Shown one piece after another: positions 31,410 to 40,405 of a stretch of DNA of 64,000 nt. The translations under genes and the position numbers were made by a program. Where the stretch lies: positions 1,240,001-1,304,000 of the forward strand of contig NZ_CP018091.1 of NCBI RefSeq assembly GCF_001885215.1. Reading direction: 5' to 3'. Source of the DNA: Synechococcus sp. SynAce01 (GTDB taxonomy: Bacteria; Cyanobacteriota; Cyanobacteriia; PCC-6307; Cyanobiaceae). The notes beneath the pieces are model-generated. The model worked only from the letters and a program-made list of their open reading frames with translations, did no database searches and was not told the origin of the DNA. The number at the start of each line of letters is the position of its first letter. Within the stretch, counting starts at the first letter, position 1.

Positions 31410-32735
31410 TCAGAACAGGGGCAGGCGCAGCAGCTGGGCCCAGAGCTCCGTGCCCGCCTCCAGGCCGCCTTGTTCCGCAGGAATCTCCAGCAGCAGGTCG
31501 GCGCCTTGCAGCGAACCGATGCGGGAGGAGGCCTGGCTGCCCTCCACCGACGCCTGAAGCTCACCGTCTGGCCCCACCAGCAGCCGGGCGCGCGCCAACT
31601 CGGGCCGGCCCGCCGAGCGCCTGATCGGCGCGGCCAGGCGCACCTTCAGCCGCGGCAGCAATTCCACCGGCGCCCCCTCGAGGTGCTGCAGGGCGGGCCA
31701 GAGCAGCTGCAACGCCGTGATCGCCGCCGCCACCGGATTGCCCGGCAAACCAAAGAAGGGCTTGCCGCCCAGCTGGCCGAAGGCGAAAGGCCGACCCGGC
31801 CGCAGGAACAACTTCCAGAAGTCCACCGCTCCGAGTTCCGCCAACAGCGGCCGGATCCAATCGGTGTCGCCGGCCGAAACGCCACCGGTGCTCACAACAA
31901 CATCAGCGGCTGCCGCCAGCTCGCTGAGCGCCTGCCGCAACAGGGCCGGATCATCGGCCACCACCCGCCGCTCGGCCACCACCCCCCCCAGCCGGGCCAG
32001 CAGGGAAGCCAGCAGGACGCCGTTGCTCTCCCAGATCTGGCCGGGGCCCCGGGCCAGGCCGGCCGCCACCAACTCATCACCGCTGATCAACAGCCCCACC
32101 CGGGGCCGAGGGCGCACGCCGAGCTGGGCCACACCGCAACTGGCGAGGCGGCCGAGATCAGCCGGGCCCAGGCGGTGACCACCGGGCAGCAGCTCTTCGC
32201 CGGCCGCGGCCTCCTCATCGGCGGCGCGGATCCAGGGGTTGCGGCCCAACTCCCCCTTCAAGGTCAGAGCCTCTGCGCCGCTGCCTTCCCCGCTGCCCGG
32301 ACCGGCCAACCGCTCCACCAGCTCCTGGGGCAACACCCGCTGGGCCCCGGCCGGAAGCGGGGCGCCGGTGAGGATGCGGATCGCCTCGCCGGGCCGCAAC
32401 ACATCGCAGAGCGATGGATCAGCTGATTCATCACCCGATTGAGCTCGATCGCGCTGGAAGGGGGCACCGGGGGCGGATCGACCCACCAGCTGCCACAGCG
32501 CTCCAACCGCTGGAGCCTCCAGCTCGGCAATGGCATAGCCATCCATGATCGAGGCCCTGAACCCCGGCACCGCCTCCAGCGCCAGCACGGGCTCGGCCGT
32601 GACCCGCCCGAGCGCGGCCTCCAGCGGCACCTGTTCGCGGCCCGCCAGGGGTTGGAGCGCGGCCAGGATGCGCTGGCGGGCCTCAGCCAGGGGCAGGCCT
32701 TCGCGGGGGAACGGCTCACGCGAGCCAGGGTCCAT
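31410..32735 (-). CDS. moeA: Molybdopterin molybdenumtransferase
   Basis: A 441-residue MoeA. Recognised blocks: EPFPREGLPLAEARQRIL (start), FRASIMDGYAIA near residue 72, GEAIRILTGAPLPAGAQRVLPQE, the active-site STGGVSAGDTDWI and KPFFGLPGNPVAA. It inserts molybdate into adenylylated molybdopterin. I choose ATG 32735, which begins 13 bases after the moaC stop and just before the conserved region; ATG 32792 would overlap moaC by 44 bases. moaC-moeA form a leftward pair facing moaD-moaE. Confidence 0.92.
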   Translation of the reverse strand: MDPGSREPFPREGLPLAEARQRILAALQPLAGREQVPLEAALGRVTAEPVLALEAVPGFRASIMDGYAIAELEAPAVGALWQLVGRSAPGAPFQRDRAQSGDESADPSLCDVLRPGEAIRILTGAPLPAGAQRVLPQELVERLAGPGSGEGSGAEALTLKGELGRNPWIRAADEEAAAGEELLPGGHRLGPADLGRLASCGVAQLGVRPRPRVGLLISGDELVAAGLARGPGQIWESNGVLLASLLARLGGVVAERRVVADDPALLRQALSELAAAADVVVSTGGVSAGDTDWIRPLLAELGAVDFWKLFLRPGRPFAFGQLGGKPFFGLPGNPVAAAITALQLLWPALQHLEGAPVELLPRLKVRLAAPIRRSAGRPELARARLLVGPDGELQASVEGSQASSRIGSLQGADLLLEIPAEQGGLEAGTELWAQLLRLPLF

Positions 32736-32748
32736 CGCCAACGGCACT

Positions 32749-33300
32749 TCAGGCACGGGAGCCCACGGCGTCGGGATGGCGCCAGGGGCCATGGCGTCCC
32801 CCTGCTTTCTCCAGCAGGCGCACCGGGCCGATCGTCATGGCGGGATCGGCGGATTTGACCATGTCGTAGAGGGTGAGCAGGCCCACCTGAACGGCGGTGA
32901 GGGCCTCCATCTCGACGCCGGTGGGCGCGTTGGTGCGGGCGCTGGCCTCCAGCCGCAGTCCGCAGCCATCGGCACTGGGCTCGATGCGCACCTCCAGGCC
33001 GGTGAGCGCGATCGGATGACAGAGGGGAATCAGCTCCCAGGTGCGCTTGGCCGCCTGAATCGCCGCCACCCGCGCCACCGCCAGGACGTCACCTTTGGGG
33101 GCACGGCCCTCCATCACCAGCGCCAGCACCTCCGGGGCCATGGCCAGGAAGCCCTCGGCAACGGCAGAGCGGTGGGTGGCGGGGCGATCGCCCACCTCCA
33201 CCATGTGGACTTCGCCACTGGCGTTGAGATGGCTGAGCTGGGTGGGCGGATCGAGGTGTTCGGCCAAGGCCTTGCTGCCGCTGCCACGAGCTTGCTGCAT
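32749..33300 (-). CDS. moaC: Cyclic pyranopterin monophosphate synthase
   Basis: A 183-residue MoaC. The active-site histidine/lysine blocks are present: [29 protein letters not shown] near residue 22, [29 protein letters not shown] near 70, and [23 protein letters not shown] near 125. With MoaA it makes cyclic pyranopterin from GTP. The protein has an Arg/Gly-rich C-terminal tail ([12 protein letters not shown]) beyond the usual end. Its start is only 23 bases from the divergent MFS gene. Confidence 0.95.
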   Translation of the reverse strand: MQQARGSGSKALAEHLDPPTQLSHLNASGEVHMVEVGDRPATHRSAVAEGFLAMAPEVLALVMEGRAPKGDVLAVARVAAIQAAKRTWELIPLCHPIALTGLEVRIEPSADGCGLRLEASARTNAPTGVEMEALTAVQVGLLTLYDMVKSADPAMTIGPVRLLEKAGGRHGPWRHPDAVGSRA

Positions 33301-33323
33301 CGGGGCCCAGGTCCCATGGGAAG

Positions 33324-34577
33324 GTGAGCCACGACCGCGGGGAGCCCCTGTTGCGCCGGCCTCAGCCCTCCACCTTGTTCTGCGCGTTCCTCACCCTGCT
33401 CAACGATCGGTTGAGCGAGAGCATCGTCTTTCCGCTGCTGCCCTTCCTGCTGGCCAGCTTCACGGGTGATGCGCGCACCCTCGGCCTGCTGGCGGGCTGC
33501 TACGCCCTGGCCCAGTTCCTGTTCACGCCCCTGATCGGCGCCCTCAGCGATCGCTTCGGCCGTAAACCGGTGATCACCGCCTGCGTGACCGGCTCGGTGC
33601 TGGGCCTGGGCCTGTTCGCCTTCACCGTGTCGCTCGACTGGCCGGCCGGCAGCCTCTGGCCGCTGCCGCTGCTGTTCACCGCCCGCCTGATCGATGGGGT
33701 GAGCGGCGGCACCGCCGCCACCGCCGGGGCCGTGCTGGCCGACATCAGCCCGCCCCAGCAGCGGGCCCGGGCCTTCGGGCTGATCGGTGTGGCCTTCGGC
33801 TTCGGCTTCATCCTCGGTCCGGCGCTGGGCGGGGTATTGGCGGAAATCGACATCAGCCTGCCGTTGCTCGTCGCCGTGAGCGTGGCGATCCTCAACCTGG
33901 TGCTGGTGGTGAAGGTGCTGCCGGAGACCCTGCCGCCGGCGGCCCGCCTGGCCCTGCCCCGCAAGCGGGACCTCAGCCCGCTGGTGCAGCTCCAGCGGGT
34001 GTTCGGCAACCCCAGGGTGCGGCGGCTGTGCGCGGCCTTCTTTCTGTTTTTCCTGGCCTTCGGCGGCTTCACCGCCGTGCTGGTGCTCTATTTCAAACAG
34101 GCCTTCGGCTGGGGCCCGGGCCTCTCGGCCACCGCCTTTCTGGTAGTGGGCGTGGTCGCCACCCTGGTCCAGGGCGCCCTGATCGGGCCGTTGGTGCAGC
34201 GCTTCGGCGAAGGGCGCCTCACCCTGGTCGGGCTTGGCCTGGTGATCAGCGGCTGCCTGCTGGTGCCGCTCGCCACCCCCGCCAACGCCCAGCCGCTGGT
34301 GTTCATCGCCGTGGGAATCCTGGCGGCAGGCACCGGCCTGGTCACCCCCTGCCTGCGCAGCCTGGTGTCGCGCCGCCTCGATGGCTCCGGCCAGGGGGCT
34401 GCCCTCGGCAGCCTCCAGGGTCTGCAGAGCCTGGGCAGCTTCATCGGGCCGCCGCTGGCCGGAGTGGCCTATGAGCTGCTGGGTCAGAAAAGTCCGTTCT
34501 GGCTGGGCACGGCCTTGCTGGTGGGCGTGGCCCTGCTGGTGGCCAAGCAGCTCCCTGCCGAGCCAGGCGGAATCTGA
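33324..34577 (+). CDS. MFS transporter (TetA-like drug/metabolite exporter)
   Basis: A 417-residue protein with twelve predicted membrane helices. The loop 2-3 motif [13 protein letters not shown], the [25 protein letters not shown] helix 4 block, and [14 protein letters not shown] (motif C of drug/H+ antiporters) place it in the TetA/multidrug-type DHA1 family. The substrate cannot be read from sequence. GTG 33324 is the likely start, 23 bases from the divergent moaC. ppk follows 43 bases downstream on the same strand. Confidence 0.88.
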   Translation: MSHDRGEPLLRRPQPSTLFCAFLTLLNDRLSESIVFPLLPFLLASFTGDARTLGLLAGCYALAQFLFTPLIGALSDRFGRKPVITACVTGSVLGLGLFAFTVSLDWPAGSLWPLPLLFTARLIDGVSGGTAATAGAVLADISPPQQRARAFGLIGVAFGFGFILGPALGGVLAEIDISLPLLVAVSVAILNLVLVVKVLPETLPPAARLALPRKRDLSPLVQLQRVFGNPRVRRLCAAFFLFFLAFGGFTAVLVLYFKQAFGWGPGLSATAFLVVGVVATLVQGALIGPLVQRFGEGRLTLVGLGLVISGCLLVPLATPANAQPLVFIAVGILAAGTGLVTPCLRSLVSRRLDGSGQGAALGSLQGLQSLGSFIGPPLAGVAYELLGQKSPFWLGTALLVGVALLVAKQLPAEPGGI

Positions 34578-34620
34578 TTGCTACCTTGCCTGCGTGATCC
34601 GCAAAGGCCTGTTCGTCCCC

Positions 34621-36756
34621 ATGAGCGATCAAGTGGTGGCCCCGGAGCTCTACATCAACCGGGAATTGAGCTGGATCGCCTTCAACAGCAGGGTGCTGGC
34701 CCAGGCGCTGAATGAACAGACACCCCTGCTGGAGCAGGCCAAGTTCAGTGCCATCTTCAGCAACAACCTCGATGAATTTTTCATGGTGCGGGTGGCTTCG
34801 CTGAAGTCACAGCTGGAGGCTGGCGTGACCGCCCTCAGTGACGACGGCCTCACCCCCCAGCAGCAACTTCTCGAGATCCAGAAGACCCTCAGGCCACTGC
34901 TGGAGAAACAACAGGTTCATTACCGCCAATACCTCAAGCATCAACTCGCCGACCAGGGCGTCCAGCTGGTCGACTACGAACGGCTCAATAAAAAACAGAA
35001 AGAATGGACGGATCAGTATTTCCGGATGGCGATCTTCCCGGTGCTGACACCACTGGCCGTGGATTCGGCCCACCCCTTCCCGTTCATGAGCAACCTCAGC
35101 TTGAACGTGGCCGCCCTGATCCTCGACCCCGACACCGGCCAGCAACAGTTCGCCCGGGTGAAGATTCCGCAGAAGAACCTGCCTCGCTTCGTCGAGATCC
35201 CCGCCGAGCTGAGCAGCCGTCAACCAAAGCCGCTGTACACCGCCGTGCCGCTGGAGCAGGTGGTGGCTTTCAACATGCAGCTCCTCTTCCCCGGCATGAC
35301 GATCGAAGGGCACTACTTCTTCCGCGTCACCCGTGACGCCGACCTGGAGCTGCGGGATCTCGAAGCCGACGACCTGATGGAGGCGCTCCAGGAAGGTCTG
35401 CGCAAACGCCGCCGTGGTGGTGAGGTGGTGCGCCTTGAGGTGGCCAATGAAATGCCCGATGAGGTGGTCGAGCGGCTGGTGGAGGCCACCGACATCCAGC
35501 CCGAAGACCTCTATCGCGTCCAGGGGCCGCTCGGACTCGACGACCTGATGAGCCTGCTCTCGCTCCCCCTGCCTGAACTCAAGGACAAACCGCACCTGGG
35601 GCGTACCGCCTCGGCGCTGGTGCAGGCCCAGAAGAGTCAGCTGGAGGACGGCTCGATCAAGCCCGAAGAGTTCCAGAGCATCTTCTCGGTGATCCGCCGC
35701 AACGATGTGCTCCTGCATCACCCCTACGAACTGTTCGCCACATCGGTGGAGGAGTTCATTAACCAGGCCGCCGACGACGCCTCGGTGCTGGCGATCAAGA
35801 TGACCCTGTACCGCACCTCCAAGGATTCACCGATCGTCTCCGCCTTGATCCGGGCGGCCGAGAACGGCAAACAGGTGATGGCCCTGGTGGAACTCAAGGC
35901 CCGGTTCGATGAAGACAACAACATCCAATGGGCCCGCCAGCTGGAGCGCTCCGGCGTGCATGTGGTCTATGGCGTTCTGGGTCTGAAGACCCACACCAAA
36001 ATCATGCTGGTGGTGCGCAAGGAAAAGGAACGCCTGCGTAGCTACGTGCACATCGGCACCGGCAACTACAACTCCAAAACTTCCGGCCTCTACACCGACA
36101 TCGGCCTGCTCTCGGCCCGTCAGGAACTCGGCCAGGACCTGGTGGAACTGTTCAATTACCTCACAGGCTTCTCCAAACAGCAGAGCTTCCGGCGGCTTCT
36201 GGTGGCCCCTGTCACCCTGCGCAAGGGGATGGAGGCCCTGATCGAGCGGGAGATCGGCCATGCCCGCGCCGGCGGGGTGGGCGCGATCAGGGCAAAAATG
36301 AATGCGCTGGTGGATCCTGGGATCATTGCCCTGCTCTACGAAGCCTCCCAGGCGGGCGTCCAGATCGATCTGCTGATCCGTGGCATGTGTTGCCTGCGGC
36401 CAGGGGTGGCCGGTGTCAGCGACAACATCCGGGTGCAGAGCATCATCGGCCGCTTCCTTGAGCACTCCCGCCTGTTCTGGTTTGGCAACAATGGCGAACC
36501 GGAGATCTTCTTCGGCAGTGCCGACTGGATGCCCCGCAACCTCGACCGGCGCGTCGAGGCCGTGGCGCCGGTGGATGATCCCAGGCTCAGGGCCCAGCTG
36601 GAGCGCTTGCTGGAGGCCTATTTCGCCGACAACTGCGCCGCCTGGGACATGCAGAGCGACGGCAGCTTCCAACAACGCCAACCGGAGGGTGAGCCGCACA
36701 GTGCCCAGCTCGATCTGATCAAGAACTGGCGGAAGGGGCTCCTGGCTGAAGCCTGA
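34621..36756 (+). CDS. ppk: Polyphosphate kinase 1
   Basis: A 711-residue PPK1, the usual length. The N-terminal domain begins YINRELSWIAFNSRVLAQA with NNLDEFFMVRV; the catalytic domain includes the autophosphorylated histidine in GLKTHTKIMLVVR and the second PLD-like block around SADWMPRNLDRRVE. It reversibly makes polyphosphate from ATP, the phosphate store of cyanobacteria. ATG 34621 is chosen because the longer frame overlaps the MFS gene and lacks conservation. Confidence 0.97.
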   Translation: MSDQVVAPELYINRELSWIAFNSRVLAQALNEQTPLLEQAKFSAIFSNNLDEFFMVRVASLKSQLEAGVTALSDDGLTPQQQLLEIQKTLRPLLEKQQVHYRQYLKHQLADQGVQLVDYERLNKKQKEWTDQYFRMAIFPVLTPLAVDSAHPFPFMSNLSLNVAALILDPDTGQQQFARVKIPQKNLPRFVEIPAELSSRQPKPLYTAVPLEQVVAFNMQLLFPGMTIEGHYFFRVTRDADLELRDLEADDLMEALQEGLRKRRRGGEVVRLEVANEMPDEVVERLVEATDIQPEDLYRVQGPLGLDDLMSLLSLPLPELKDKPHLGRTASALVQAQKSQLEDGSIKPEEFQSIFSVIRRNDVLLHHPYELFATSVEEFINQAADDASVLAIKMTLYRTSKDSPIVSALIRAAENGKQVMALVELKARFDEDNNIQWARQLERSGVHVVYGVLGLKTHTKIMLVVRKEKERLRSYVHIGTGNYNSKTSGLYTDIGLLSARQELGQDLVELFNYLTGFSKQQSFRRLLVAPVTLRKGMEALIEREIGHARAGGVGAIRAKMNALVDPGIIALLYEASQAGVQIDLLIRGMCCLRPGVAGVSDNIRVQSIIGRFLEHSRLFWFGNNGEPEIFFGSADWMPRNLDRRVEAVAPVDDPRLRAQLERLLEAYFADNCAAWDMQSDGSFQQRQPEGEPHSAQLDLIKNWRKGLLAEA

Positions 36757-36802
36757 TCCAGGCCCTGGGGCGGCATGGCTGTTCTCGGCCGTTCAGCTGG
36801 TT

Positions 36803-36827
36803 GATCAGTTTGATGGATCAGTTTGAT
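36803..36827. repeat. Two copies of GATCAGTTTGAT in the sigma-factor leader
   Basis: GATCAGTTTGAT occurs at 36803-36814 and 36816-36827 (13-base period), with a partial third match (GATCGTTCAGCT) following. It lies between ppk and the sigma factor, about 230 bases upstream of the latter. It could be a regulator-binding repeat or a chance duplication. Confidence 0.5.
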
Positions 36828-37054
36828 CGTTCAGCTTGGTCGTTGCGGTCAGAGAAGATCTCTCACGAAGAGATTTTTTGCAGGTATTTTGCTCGCCAGC
36901 CCTGCGGTCCAGCCATCAGCTTGCGGAGAATTTCATTTGATGACGAAGGATCAGGGGCGATCTGTTCACATTCCCCTCAAAAGTCTCTGATTTGAAACGC
37001 TGAAAGCAACGCATATCTGCTAAGTTCCGCCGATAACTTACGGAGCATGAGGTG

Positions 37055-38032
37055 ATGGGGACACCTCCGAGACTCACGGCTGCAAACGCAGACAAGGGTG
37101 ATGACGACAAGCCGTCAGCCAAAGTGGGTCAGTCACGGACGAGTGGACGGTTAAGCGCCGATTCGATTGGCTGGTATCTCAGCACGATCGGTCGGGTACC
37201 CCTGCTCACGGCGGCGGAAGAAATCGAGCTGGCCCATCATGTCCAAGGTATGAAGGTGCTGCAAGCCCTTCCCCCCGACACCCTCACCCGGCGCCAGCAC
37301 CATCAGATTCGGATGGGCACGCGCGCCCGCACCCGGATGATGGCCGCCAACTTGCGTCTGGTGGTCAGCGTGGCCAAGAAATATCAGAACCAGGGTCTCG
37401 ATCTGATGGATCTCGTGCAGGAAGGGGCGATCGGCCTCGAGCGTGCCGTCGATAAGTTCGATCCCGCCATGGGCTACAAATTTTCCACCTACGCCTATTG
37501 GTGGATCCGCCAGGGCATGACCCGGGCAATCGACAACAGCGCCCGCACGATCCGCCTGCCGATTCACGTCAGTGAAAAGCTCTCGAAGATGCGGCGGATC
37601 ACCCGTGAGCTCTCCCATCGTTTCGGGCGCCAACCCAACCGACTCGAAATGGCCCATGCCATGGGCATCGAGCCCAAGGACCTGGAGGATCTGATCACCC
37701 AGAGCGCTCCTTGCGCCTCCCTTGATGCCCACGCCCGCGGCGACGAAGACCGCAGCACCCTGGGAGAACTGATTCCGGATCCGGCCAGCAACGAGCCGAT
37801 GGATTCAATGGATCGCAGCCTCCAGAAGGAGCACTTAGGCGCCTGGCTGTCCCAGCTCAATGAACGGGAACAGAAGATCCTCAAGCTGCGCTTCGGTCTG
37901 GAGGGCGCCGAGCCCCTCACCCTCGCGGAGATCGGTCGCACGATCAATGTCTCGCGCGAGCGGGTGCGGCAGCTCGAAGCCAAGGCGATCATGAAGTTGC
38001 GGCTGATGAGCAGCTACCAGCAGGCCGCCTGA
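37055..38032 (+). CDS. Group 2 RNA polymerase sigma factor (RpoD family)
   Basis: A 325-residue sigma-70. Region 1.2 is SIGWYLSTIGRVPLLTAAEEIELAHHVQ; region 2 has MAANLRLVVSVAKKYQNQGLDLMDLVQEG and FSTYAYWWIRQGMTRAIDN; region 3 follows; region 4.2 has LTLAEIGRTINVSRERVRQLEAKAIMKLR. It lacks the long region 1.1 of the primary factor, so it is a group 2 sigma of the kind cyanobacteria use for stress and circadian programmes. The start is ATG 37055 or GTG 37052. The nearly 300-base upstream gap suggests its own promoter. Confidence 0.93.
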   Translation: MGTPPRLTAANADKGDDDKPSAKVGQSRTSGRLSADSIGWYLSTIGRVPLLTAAEEIELAHHVQGMKVLQALPPDTLTRRQHHQIRMGTRARTRMMAANLRLVVSVAKKYQNQGLDLMDLVQEGAIGLERAVDKFDPAMGYKFSTYAYWWIRQGMTRAIDNSARTIRLPIHVSEKLSKMRRITRELSHRFGRQPNRLEMAHAMGIEPKDLEDLITQSAPCASLDAHARGDEDRSTLGELIPDPASNEPMDSMDRSLQKEHLGAWLSQLNEREQKILKLRFGLEGAEPLTLAEIGRTINVSRERVRQLEAKAIMKLRLMSSYQQAA

Positions 38033-38037
38033 GGCTG

Positions 38038-38742
38038 TTGGCCCTGCAGAGCTGGTGGGCTGGCCTGGCTGGCTGGAGCCAGCAGGTGCTTGGTGTGGGA
38101 GCCGTGGCCCTTTGGCTTGCTGCCGTGGTCGCTGCGGCCCTCGGCGTGCGCTGGCTCTGGCCGCAGCAACGGGAATGGAGCCGGAAGTTGCTGCACATCG
38201 GCACCGGGCCGGTGGTGCTGATCGCCTGGGCCCTGGGAATCGATCGCTGGATCGCCCTGCCTGCCGCGGCCTTGGTCACCCTGATCACGGCCCTCAACCA
38301 CCGCTTTCGCCTCCTGCCGGCCATTGAGGATGTGGGCCGCGCCAGCTACGGCACGGTGGCCTATGGAGCGGCGATCACCCTGCTGTTCGGCCTCTTCTGG
38401 CCCCTCCACGCCGATGCCGTCGCGGCCGGGGTGCTGGTGATGGCCCTCGGTGACGGCCTTGCCGGCCTGCTGGGAGCGGCGATCCCCTCCTGGAGCTGGA
38501 GGGTCTGGGGGCAGCGCAAATCGCTGCTAGGCACAACCACGATGGCGTTGGTCGGATTGGCCGTGTTGCTGGCCCTGCGGGCCGCCATCGACCTGGGGAG
38601 CGCGGAGCTACCCACCGCCAGCCTGGCGGGGATCGCTGTAGTGGCGACACTGCTGGAGCAGGTCGCCGTCCTCGGGCTCGACAATCTGAGCGTGCCGGTG
38701 ATCACCGGCCTGCTCTGGGCCTGGCTGGCGGCTCAGGCCTGA
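38038..38742 (+). CDS. Phytol kinase-like membrane protein
   Basis: A 234-residue protein with six or seven membrane helices. The block EWSRKLLHIGTGPVVLIAW near residue 42 and MALGDGLAGLLGAAIPSWSWRVWGQRKSLLGTTTM near 135 match the CTP-dependent phytol/dolichol kinase family (VTE5-like). These phosphorylate phytol salvaged from chlorophyll for tocopherol or phylloquinone. The likely TTG start is six bases after the sigma-factor stop, so the two are probably co-transcribed. The 3' end overlaps the convergent gene by 10 bases. Confidence 0.85.
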   Translation: MALQSWWAGLAGWSQQVLGVGAVALWLAAVVAAALGVRWLWPQQREWSRKLLHIGTGPVVLIAWALGIDRWIALPAAALVTLITALNHRFRLLPAIEDVGRASYGTVAYGAAITLLFGLFWPLHADAVAAGVLVMALGDGLAGLLGAAIPSWSWRVWGQRKSLLGTTTMALVGLAVLLALRAAIDLGSAELPTASLAGIAVVATLLEQVAVLGLDNLSVPVITGLLWAWLAAQA

Positions 38743-39074
38743 AGCATGCGTTCACAGCGGTTCTGCCAATCGTCGTGGGTGCCGAGGCCGGCCACCAGCA
38801 GGCGATCGGCTGGCTCCTGACGCAGACGCCACTGCCATTGGCGGATCACCTCGGCCCGCTCCATCCAGACATTGAGCACCGTGCTCTCGATCCCCTCGGC
38901 GTCCCAGCCCCGCCGCTGGCAGGAGGCCTGGGCCCAGCCGAGCAGGTCGTCGAGCTGGAAGGGACGGAAGCCGGCAAACACCGGACCGGATTGTGGCGTT
39001 GCGGCGGCACTCTGCTCGAGATAAAAGATCTGCAGTGGCTCTGAGAGTCCACAGAATTGAAGGAGATAGGCCAT
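38733..39074 (-). CDS. Conserved hypothetical cyanobacterial protein
   Basis: A 113-residue soluble protein with MAYLLQFCGLSEPLQIFYLEQ at the start, FRPFQLDDLLGWAQASCQRRGWDAEGIESTVLNVWMERAEVIRQWQWRLRQ in the middle (helical, tryptophan-rich), and DDWQNRCERMLQA at the end. I do not recognise a domain. Codon use and GC match the neighbouring core genes, and it is tightly packed (10-base overlap with the phytol-kinase gene), so I consider it real. Confidence 0.7.
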   Translation of the reverse strand: MAYLLQFCGLSEPLQIFYLEQSAAATPQSGPVFAGFRPFQLDDLLGWAQASCQRRGWDAEGIESTVLNVWMERAEVIRQWQWRLRQEPADRLLVAGLGTHDDWQNRCERMLQA

Positions 39075-39201
39075 CGTCCAATCACCCAGCGAAAGGATGG
39101 GCGAAACTTAAGCAATCCCCAGCAAAGAGCTGTTCAGCCAGAACGTTTTGTTGCAGTCAAACTAAACCTGGCAATCACAACTCGCGAGTGCCAAAAAGAG
39201 T

Positions 39202-40275
39202 TCAGACCGGGGCCAGCGAGGCCGCCTGCAACTCCGCCACCGCCTCGGCCAGCTCCTTGAGCAGCGCCTGGGTGGTAGCCAGATCAATGCAGGCATCGGT
39301 GATGCTCTGGCCGTAGGTGAGCGTGGAGCGGTCCGAAGCGATCGCCTGGTTGCCGGCCACCAGATGGCTTTCGAGCATCAGCCCCATCACCGGCGAGGAG
39401 CCCTGGCGCACCTGCTGGGCCACCTGGCGTAGCACCTCAGCCTGGAGCCGGTAATCCTTGTTGGAGTTGCCATGGCTGCAATCCACCATCAACCGAGGCG
39501 GCAGGCCGGCTTTGGCCAGGCTGGAGGCAGCGGCGGCCACGGCCTCACCGTGATAGTTGCTGCCGCCTTTGCCGCCGCGCAACACCAGGTGGCCGTCAGG
39601 GTTGCCGGTGGTGGAAACGATGGCGGCATGGCCCAGCTGACTGATGCCAAGGAAATGATGGGGGCGGGCAGCCGCTTCCATGGCGTTGATCGCTGTGAGC
39701 ACGCTGCCATCGGTGCCGTTCTTGAAGCCGATCGGCATCGACAGTCCCGAGGCCATCTCCCGGTGGGTCTGGCTTTCGGTGGTGCGGGCACCGATGGCCG
39801 TCCAGCTGATCAGATCGGCGATGTATTGGGGCACCACCGGATCAAGAAGTTCTGTGGCCGCCGGCAGACCCAGCTCAGCGAGGTGCAGCAGCAGGCCACG
39901 GGCCAGGCGCAGACCGGTGTTGATGTCGTAGCTGTGATCCAGGTGCGGATCGTTGATCAGCCCCTTCCAGCCCACGGTGGTGCGCGGCTTCTCGAAGTAA
40001 ACGCGCATCACCACCTCGAGCTGCTGGTGATGGAGCCGCTGGGTTTCGGCGATCGCGGCCGCGTACTCGCGGGCGGCGCCTAAGTCATGGACCGAGCAGG
40101 GGCCGACGATCACCAGCAGCCGTGGATCGCGGCCATGCAGGATCGCCTTGATCCGCTCCCGCGCCCCTGAAACGGTGGCGGCGGCTCCGGGCGAAAGGGG
40201 CAGTTCACGGTGCAGGACAGCGGGAGCGACCAGCGGCCGGGTCTCGACCACATGCAGGTCAGAGGTGGGGTTCAT
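39202..40275 (-). CDS. 3-deoxy-7-phosphoheptulonate synthase (class I DAHP synthase)
   Basis: A 357-residue AroF/G/H-type DAHP synthase, first step of the shikimate pathway. Blocks include VIVGPCSVHDLGAAREYAAAIAE, VMRVYFEKPRTTVGWKGLINDPHLD, GFKNGTDGSV, LRGGKGGSNYHGEAV, LMVDCSHGNSNKDYRLQ and GLMLESHLVAGNQ, with metal and PEP ligands intact. I start at ATG 40275 (MNPTSDLHVVETRPL); an ATG at 40308 adds only 11 unconserved residues. Feedback specificity (Phe, Tyr or Trp) cannot be read reliably. The gene is divergent from acnB across 130 bases. Confidence 0.94.
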   Translation of the reverse strand: MNPTSDLHVVETRPLVAPAVLHRELPLSPGAAATVSGARERIKAILHGRDPRLLVIVGPCSVHDLGAAREYAAAIAETQRLHHQQLEVVMRVYFEKPRTTVGWKGLINDPHLDHSYDINTGLRLARGLLLHLAELGLPAATELLDPVVPQYIADLISWTAIGARTTESQTHREMASGLSMPIGFKNGTDGSVLTAINAMEAAARPHHFLGISQLGHAAIVSTTGNPDGHLVLRGGKGGSNYHGEAVAAAASSLAKAGLPPRLMVDCSHGNSNKDYRLQAEVLRQVAQQVRQGSSPVMGLMLESHLVAGNQAIASDRSTLTYGQSITDACIDLATTQALLKELAEAVAELQAASLAPV

Positions 40276-40405
40276 GCCGGTCGCGCTCGAGAACCGTGGA
40301 CGGATCATCCAGCCTAAACAGTCAGAACACCCCCGTATTGGCAGCGATGACGACCACCTCTGTCAAAACGGGGGCGAGAATGGGGCCTCCTAACATTGGA
40401 TTGGA

